Source of the DNA: Rhizobium sp. NXC14
GTDB lineage: Bacteria; Pseudomonadota; Alphaproteobacteria; Rhizobiales; Rhizobiaceae
Direction: 5' to 3'
Assembly: GCF_002117485.1 (NCBI RefSeq)
Contig: NZ_CP021030.1
Location: 3,771,501 to 3,835,500 of the forward strand
Length of the DNA: 64,000 nt
Shown: positions 56,162 to 64,000 of the stretch, piece by piece
Numbering within the stretch: position 1 is the first letter of the stretch
Layout of the letters: each line of letters begins with the position of its first letter
The notes under the pieces: model-generated
Seen by the model: the letters and a program-made list of their open reading frames with translations, nothing else
Database searches by the model: none
What the model was told of the DNA's origin: nothing
Program-made: the position numbers and the translations under genes

Positions 56162-57379
56162 ATGATGAAGAAAACTGACCGGACCCCTAAAATCCGCTGG
56201 CTCATGCTCGCATTGATGGCGGCTTCGCTTTGTCTCGGCGCTGTTGCGCCGGTGACTGTCGCGCAAGCCCAAGAGCAGCGCTATCAGCGCCGGTCGATCT
56301 TGGATTTCTTCCTCGGCAGGCGCTATCTCGACGACAGCCCGCAGGCTCCTGATGTGCCGCAGCCGAGACGCCAGCAGCGCAAGCGCCCGCCGCCAGCCCA
56401 GAAAGCCGTGATCAATACCCGCACCGCATCGCCTGTGCGCCCGCCCGTGCAGGAAGAGCCGGTCGTGCAGAAGCTTGGCGACGCCCGGAAAATCCTGATC
56501 GTCGGCGATTTCCTTGCCAGCGGCCTCGGCGACGGGCTCACCGCCGCCTTCGAGACTTCACCGGGCGTCGTCGTCGAAGCCCGCGGCAACATTTCCTCAG
56601 GCCTTGTCCGCGACGACTATTACGACTGGCCGGAACAGTTACCGAAGATGATCGACGAGCTGAAGCCGGCAATGGTCGTCGTCATGATCGGCGCCAATGA
56701 CCGCCAGCAGATGGTGACCGACAGCGCGAAGGAGAAGTTCCGCACCGACGGCTGGTTTGCCGAATATCGCCGTCGTGTCCTTTCTTTCGGAAAGGAAGTC
56801 ACCAGCCGCAAGATACCGCTGCTCTGGGTCGGTCTTCCTGCCTTCGAATCCGATCAGATGACGGCCGATGCTGTCCAGATGAACCAGCTCTATCGTAACC
56901 AGGTCGAGAGCATCGGCGGCGAATTCGTCGACATCTGGGATGGCTTCGTCGACGAAAACGGCACCTTCATCGTCACCGGTTCCGACGTGAACGGCCAGCA
57001 GGTGCGCCTGCGCACCTCCGACGGCATCAACCTTACGCAGGCCGGCCGGCGTAAGCTTGCCTTCTATGTGGAAAAGCCCGCCCGCCGGATTCTCGGAACC
57101 CAGGCAAGCCCCGATCTGGTGCGCCTCGATGAAAGCAACCTGCCGGGCCTCGGCCTTCCCACCAATCCGGTCGAGCATACCGTGCCGATCAGCCTCTCCG
57201 ATCCCAATCTTGATGGCGGCGCCGAGCTCCTGGGAGCAAGGCCGCCACCGGTGACGCTGACGAAATCGCCGCGCGATCTCCTGGTCGAGCAGGGCGAGAT
57301 GACGCCGGCACCTGTCGGTCGCGTCGACGACTATCGCATGCCGGCGGCCAAGACGACGGCCGAAGTCTCGGTGAAATAG
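56162..57379 (+). CDS. DUF459 exported SGNH-fold protein, catalytic Ser and His substituted
   Basis: 405 residues from MMKKTDRTPKIRWLMLALMA, which holds a signal segment ending near AQAQE. A disordered Pro/Arg-rich stretch about 40-110, then an SGNH-hydrolase-like domain about 111-315. Block I reads ILIVGDFLASGLGDGL where active enzymes have GDS; the G-x-N-D block is present (MIGANDRQQM); the final block reads DGINLTQAGRRK, where His is expected. So Ser and His seem replaced. Function probably binding or structural, in the envelope. May be co-transcribed with the transglycosylase. Confidence 0.82.
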   Translation: MMKKTDRTPKIRWLMLALMAASLCLGAVAPVTVAQAQEQRYQRRSILDFFLGRRYLDDSPQAPDVPQPRRQQRKRPPPAQKAVINTRTASPVRPPVQEEPVVQKLGDARKILIVGDFLASGLGDGLTAAFETSPGVVVEARGNISSGLVRDDYYDWPEQLPKMIDELKPAMVVVMIGANDRQQMVTDSAKEKFRTDGWFAEYRRRVLSFGKEVTSRKIPLLWVGLPAFESDQMTADAVQMNQLYRNQVESIGGEFVDIWDGFVDENGTFIVTGSDVNGQQVRLRTSDGINLTQAGRRKLAFYVEKPARRILGTQASPDLVRLDESNLPGLGLPTNPVEHTVPISLSDPNLDGGAELLGARPPPVTLTKSPRDLLVEQGEMTPAPVGRVDDYRMPAAKTTAEVSVK

Positions 57380-57400
57380 AAACTAGACGAGGCGGCCTTC

Positions 57401-58027
57401 TTATGCTGCCTGCGGCCAGCTCAGATAATAGTAATTCGAGCCGATCAGCCCGAAGAAGGCATGGCTGGCATTCGTCTGGTCGACATAGCTGCCGTTCTCC
57501 TTGACGAAGGCCCCGTCGCTGCCGCGCTCCAGATGCGCATCGAGGAAGTCGCTCCAACCGCTGACATCGATCGCCTCGCCGGCCTTGCTTTCGGTGTCGG
57601 CCTCGTCCGGATCATCGATGTCCCAGGCAGGGACCGACACGCCCTGCGTCGGATCGGAGATGGTGAGCGTGCCTGCTTCGAGCGCAGCCAGCATATCGTG
57701 AGCCTTGCCGCTTTCGCCTTCGGCCGCGGCTGCTTCCTGCAGCTGCTGCTTCAGCATCGACATGAAGGAGGCGCTGGTCACATCGGCGCTGTCGCCAGTC
57801 GTGTCAGTCTCATCTGAGGTGTCGTCCTTGGACGAAAGCGCGCCGAGCAGCCCCGACAGCGCCTGATTGGAAAGAAGCGACGCCGAACTCGAATCGAGTC
57901 CATAGCTGCTCAGAATGCTCGCCGCCGACGAACTCTGCGTATCCTCTGAGCTTTCATCGGAGCTACGAAGATTCTTCAATGCGTATTGGGCCGAAACCAT
58001 CCTGGTATTATCGAGTGCAGAAACCAT
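57401..58027 (-). CDS. Hypothetical Ser/Asp-rich protein
   Basis: 208 residues, not recognised. No signal peptide or membrane segment. Residues about 24-75 are Ser/Ala/Asp-rich low complexity; acidic throughout (DDTSDETDTTGDSADVT). The C-terminal third (about 150-208: SGWSDFLDAHLERGSDGAFV, QTNASHAFFGLIGSNYYY) looks folded. SD AAGGA precedes the ATG. Alone, converging with the DUF459 gene. Codon use is typical of the neighbours, so a real gene is likely. Confidence 0.75.
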   Translation of the reverse strand: MVSALDNTRMVSAQYALKNLRSSDESSEDTQSSSAASILSSYGLDSSSASLLSNQALSGLLGALSSKDDTSDETDTTGDSADVTSASFMSMLKQQLQEAAAAEGESGKAHDMLAALEAGTLTISDPTQGVSVPAWDIDDPDEADTESKAGEAIDVSGWSDFLDAHLERGSDGAFVKENGSYVDQTNASHAFFGLIGSNYYYLSWPQAA

Positions 58028-58183
58028 TTGAATAATCCTTGTCGATCATTCGCGGCGGCTCTTCCTGAGCCCGCGTCAGGCATAAGCCTCACCCTCCGGC
58101 ATTGCTTCAAGCTTGCGCCCCAGCCTGGCGCGTCAAGCGGTCGCACCGGCGAAAAGAGGTCCCGCCGGATGCGCCGCGCACAA

Positions 58184-58210
58184 TAAAAAACTCCGCCGGA
58201 AAGGCGGAGT
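58184..58210 (-). terminator. Terminator of the glutamate synthase operon
   Basis: On the minus strand ACTCCGCC, loop TTTCC, GGCGGAGT, then TTTTT. It lies about 32 bp after the gltD stop. Confidence 0.9.
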
Positions 58211-58241
58211 TCGTGTCTTCGTCAGCCTATATGAGGTGCGA

Positions 58242-59696
58242 TCAGTTCGGCAGGACGGTCGAGCCCATCAACGCCTCGTCGATGGCGCGCGCTGCTTGGC
58301 GGCCTTCGCGGATCGCCCAGACCACCAGCGACTGGCCGCGGCGCACATCGCCCGCCGTCCAAAACTTGTCGACCGAAGTCTTGTAGTCGCGGTCGTTTGC
58401 GACGACGTTGGTTGAGCCGCGCTTGTCGGTGTTGAGCGTCAGCTTGCCTTCGAGCTCCTTCAGCACGCTTGTGGTGAACGGGCCGCGGAAACCGATGGCG
58501 ATGAAGGCGAGATCGGCGCGAATGACGAATTCCGTACCGGCGACCGGCCGCCGGCGCTCGTCGACCTCGCAGCACTTGACGCCGGTCAGCACGCCGTCCT
58601 CGCCGATGAATTCGAGCGTCGCAACCTGGAATTCGCGCACTGCGCCCTCAGCCTGCGAGGAGGACGTGCGCATCTTCGTCGCCCAGAAGGGCCAGACAGC
58701 AAGCTTGTCTTCCTTCTCAGGCGGCTGCGGCCGGATATCGAGCTGGGTGACCTTGACGGCGCCTTGGCGGAAGGCCGTGCCGACGCAGTCCGAAGCCGTA
58801 TCGCCGCCGCCGACGACGACCACATGTTTGGCGCCGGCAAGAATCGGATCCGACGGCCAGCCGACACTGTCGATGTTCTCGCGCCCGACGCGGCGGTTTT
58901 GCTGCACCAGATAGGGCATCGCATCATGCACCCCGGCAAGGTCGGTGCCCGGAATGCCCGCCTCGCGCGGCGTCTCGGAGCCGCCGCAGTAAAGGACGGC
59001 GTCGTGTTCGGCCAGCAATTGTTCGACCTTGACGTCGACGCCGACATTGACGCCGCAATGGAAGGTCACGCCCTCGCCCTTCATCTGCTCGACGCGACGG
59101 TCGATGAAGTTCTTCTCCATCTTGAAGTCGGGAATGCCGTAGCGCAGCAAACCGCCCGGCTTGGTCTCACGCTCATAGACATGCACGTCGTGGCCGGCGC
59201 GACCGAGCTGCTGGGCGGCAGCCATACCGGCGGGGCCGGAACCGATGACGGCGACCTTCTTGCCGGTATGGACCGTCGCCGGCTGCGGCCGGATGAAACC
59301 GAGTTCATAAGCCTTGTCGGCAATCGCCTGCTCGACTGTCTTGATGGCGACCGGCGCATCCTCGAGATTCAAAGTGCAGGCTTCCTCGCAGGGGGCGGGG
59401 CAAACGCGGCCGGTGAACTCCGGGAAGTTGTTGGTGGAATGCAGGTTCTGGATCGCCGCTTCCCAGTTGTTGTTGTAAACGAGGTCGTTCCAGTCGGGAA
59501 TCTGGTTGTGAACCGGGCAGCCTGTGGGGCCGTGGCAATAGGGGATGCCACAGTCCATGCAGCGCGCCGCCTGTTTCTGCACTTCAGGGTCCGACATCGG
59601 GATCGTGAACTCGCGGAAATGACGGATGCGATCCGACGCCGGCTGGTACTTCGCCACCTGCCGGTCGATTTCCAGAAATCCTGTTACCTTACCCAT
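58242..59696 (-). CDS. gltD: Glutamate synthase small subunit
   Basis: 484 residues. NADPH-binding, FAD-dependent subunit feeding electrons to GltB. The N-terminal cysteine cluster for Fe-S (ARCMDCGIPYCHGPTGCPVH, then VCPAPCEEACTL) precedes FAD motif VAVIGSGPAGMAAAQQLGRA and NADPH motif VVVVGGGDTASDCVGTAF. Start at 59696 (MGKVTGFLEIDRQVAKYQ). The 220-bp spacer 59697-59916 between gltB and gltD holds no gene. A strong terminator follows. Confidence 0.97.
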   Translation of the reverse strand: MGKVTGFLEIDRQVAKYQPASDRIRHFREFTIPMSDPEVQKQAARCMDCGIPYCHGPTGCPVHNQIPDWNDLVYNNNWEAAIQNLHSTNNFPEFTGRVCPAPCEEACTLNLEDAPVAIKTVEQAIADKAYELGFIRPQPATVHTGKKVAVIGSGPAGMAAAQQLGRAGHDVHVYERETKPGGLLRYGIPDFKMEKNFIDRRVEQMKGEGVTFHCGVNVGVDVKVEQLLAEHDAVLYCGGSETPREAGIPGTDLAGVHDAMPYLVQQNRRVGRENIDSVGWPSDPILAGAKHVVVVGGGDTASDCVGTAFRQGAVKVTQLDIRPQPPEKEDKLAVWPFWATKMRTSSSQAEGAVREFQVATLEFIGEDGVLTGVKCCEVDERRRPVAGTEFVIRADLAFIAIGFRGPFTTSVLKELEGKLTLNTDKRGSTNVVANDRDYKTSVDKFWTAGDVRRGQSLVVWAIREGRQAARAIDEALMGSTVLPN

Positions 59697-59916
59697 TTCT
59701 TCGTCCCTTACCCTCATGACCGCCTCACCCGCGGCCAGTTTCTGTCGTCAGTCCCGGTATCCCGGGCGGGTTGCTTCTCTTGACCGTCATTGGAACATAT
59801 CCCCTGAACCATCCGCGCGATCCAGGCGGCCTTCACCGGCATGATCGTTACGGGTCATCGAGACGTTTCCGACATCGCCCATCTGCGCTCGGCAGGCGGC
59901 CGATATCCGGCGCAAA

Positions 59917-64000
<4,084 letters not shown>

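Overview
The window reads as a chromosomal segment of an alphaproteobacterium of the Rhizobium etli / R. leguminosarum type. The support is GC-rich codon use, a rhizobial che operon, homospermidine synthase, a cysteine-free 41-residue L36 protein, GapR (DUF2312), Omp10, DUF1036/DUF1244/DUF459 proteins and one RIME-like intergenic palindrome. No tRNA, rRNA, CRISPR array, insertion sequence or integrase was seen.

Layout. 1-779: 3' part of a suhB-type inositol monophosphatase. 979-12616 (minus): a ten-gene chemotaxis operon, in transcription order STAS protein, cheY, cheA, cheW, three methyl-accepting chemoreceptors, second cheW, cheR, cheB, many with 4-bp overlaps. 12955-14694 (plus): a divergent soluble chemoreceptor-like protein. 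14.7-21.1 kb: Sel1 protein, ThiE-like protein, TauE/SafE permease, ArsR-type regulator, two DUF465 proteins, purEK, rpmJ and a TPR protein. 21.2-32.0 kb is regulator-rich: alpha/beta hydrolase with a probable frameshift, two SDR enzymes, MmyB-like, GlxA-like and LysR regulators, gamma-glutamyltransferase, a PLP dehydratase, a tautomerase-cupin-DUF4865 operon and a LysE exporter.

32.0-39.4 kb: pyruvate kinase with DUF1036, an N-formylglutamate amidohydrolase-like protein, DUF1244, GapR, a DUF882 peptidase-fold protein and an NtrC-type regulator. 39.6-45.4 kb: M3 oligopeptidase, RIME-like repeat, pabB-pabC-YCII operon, homospermidine synthase. 45.6-53.7 kb: Omp10 lipoprotein, 5'-nucleotidase with a LysM tail, ferrochelatase, SPFH/NfeD pair, KdsD, outer-membrane barrel. 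53.8-64 kb: galU, MltB-type transglycosylase, DUF459 protein, an unknown Ser/Asp-rich protein, gltD and the 3' part of gltB.

How they fit together. The che operon encodes a near-complete sensory array: receptors, two couplers, kinase, one stand-alone CheY, methyltransferase and methylesterase, but no cheD. The three receptors carry one, three and two HAMP-type units. The most promising little-described unit is the LysR-controlled tautomerase/cupin/DUF4865 operon with a 9+11+9 inverted repeat in its divergent promoter. Other notable points are an apparent ATT start codon behind a perfect Shine-Dalgarno, a probable one-base deletion in a hydrolase gene, and two enzyme-fold proteins lacking canonical catalytic residues.
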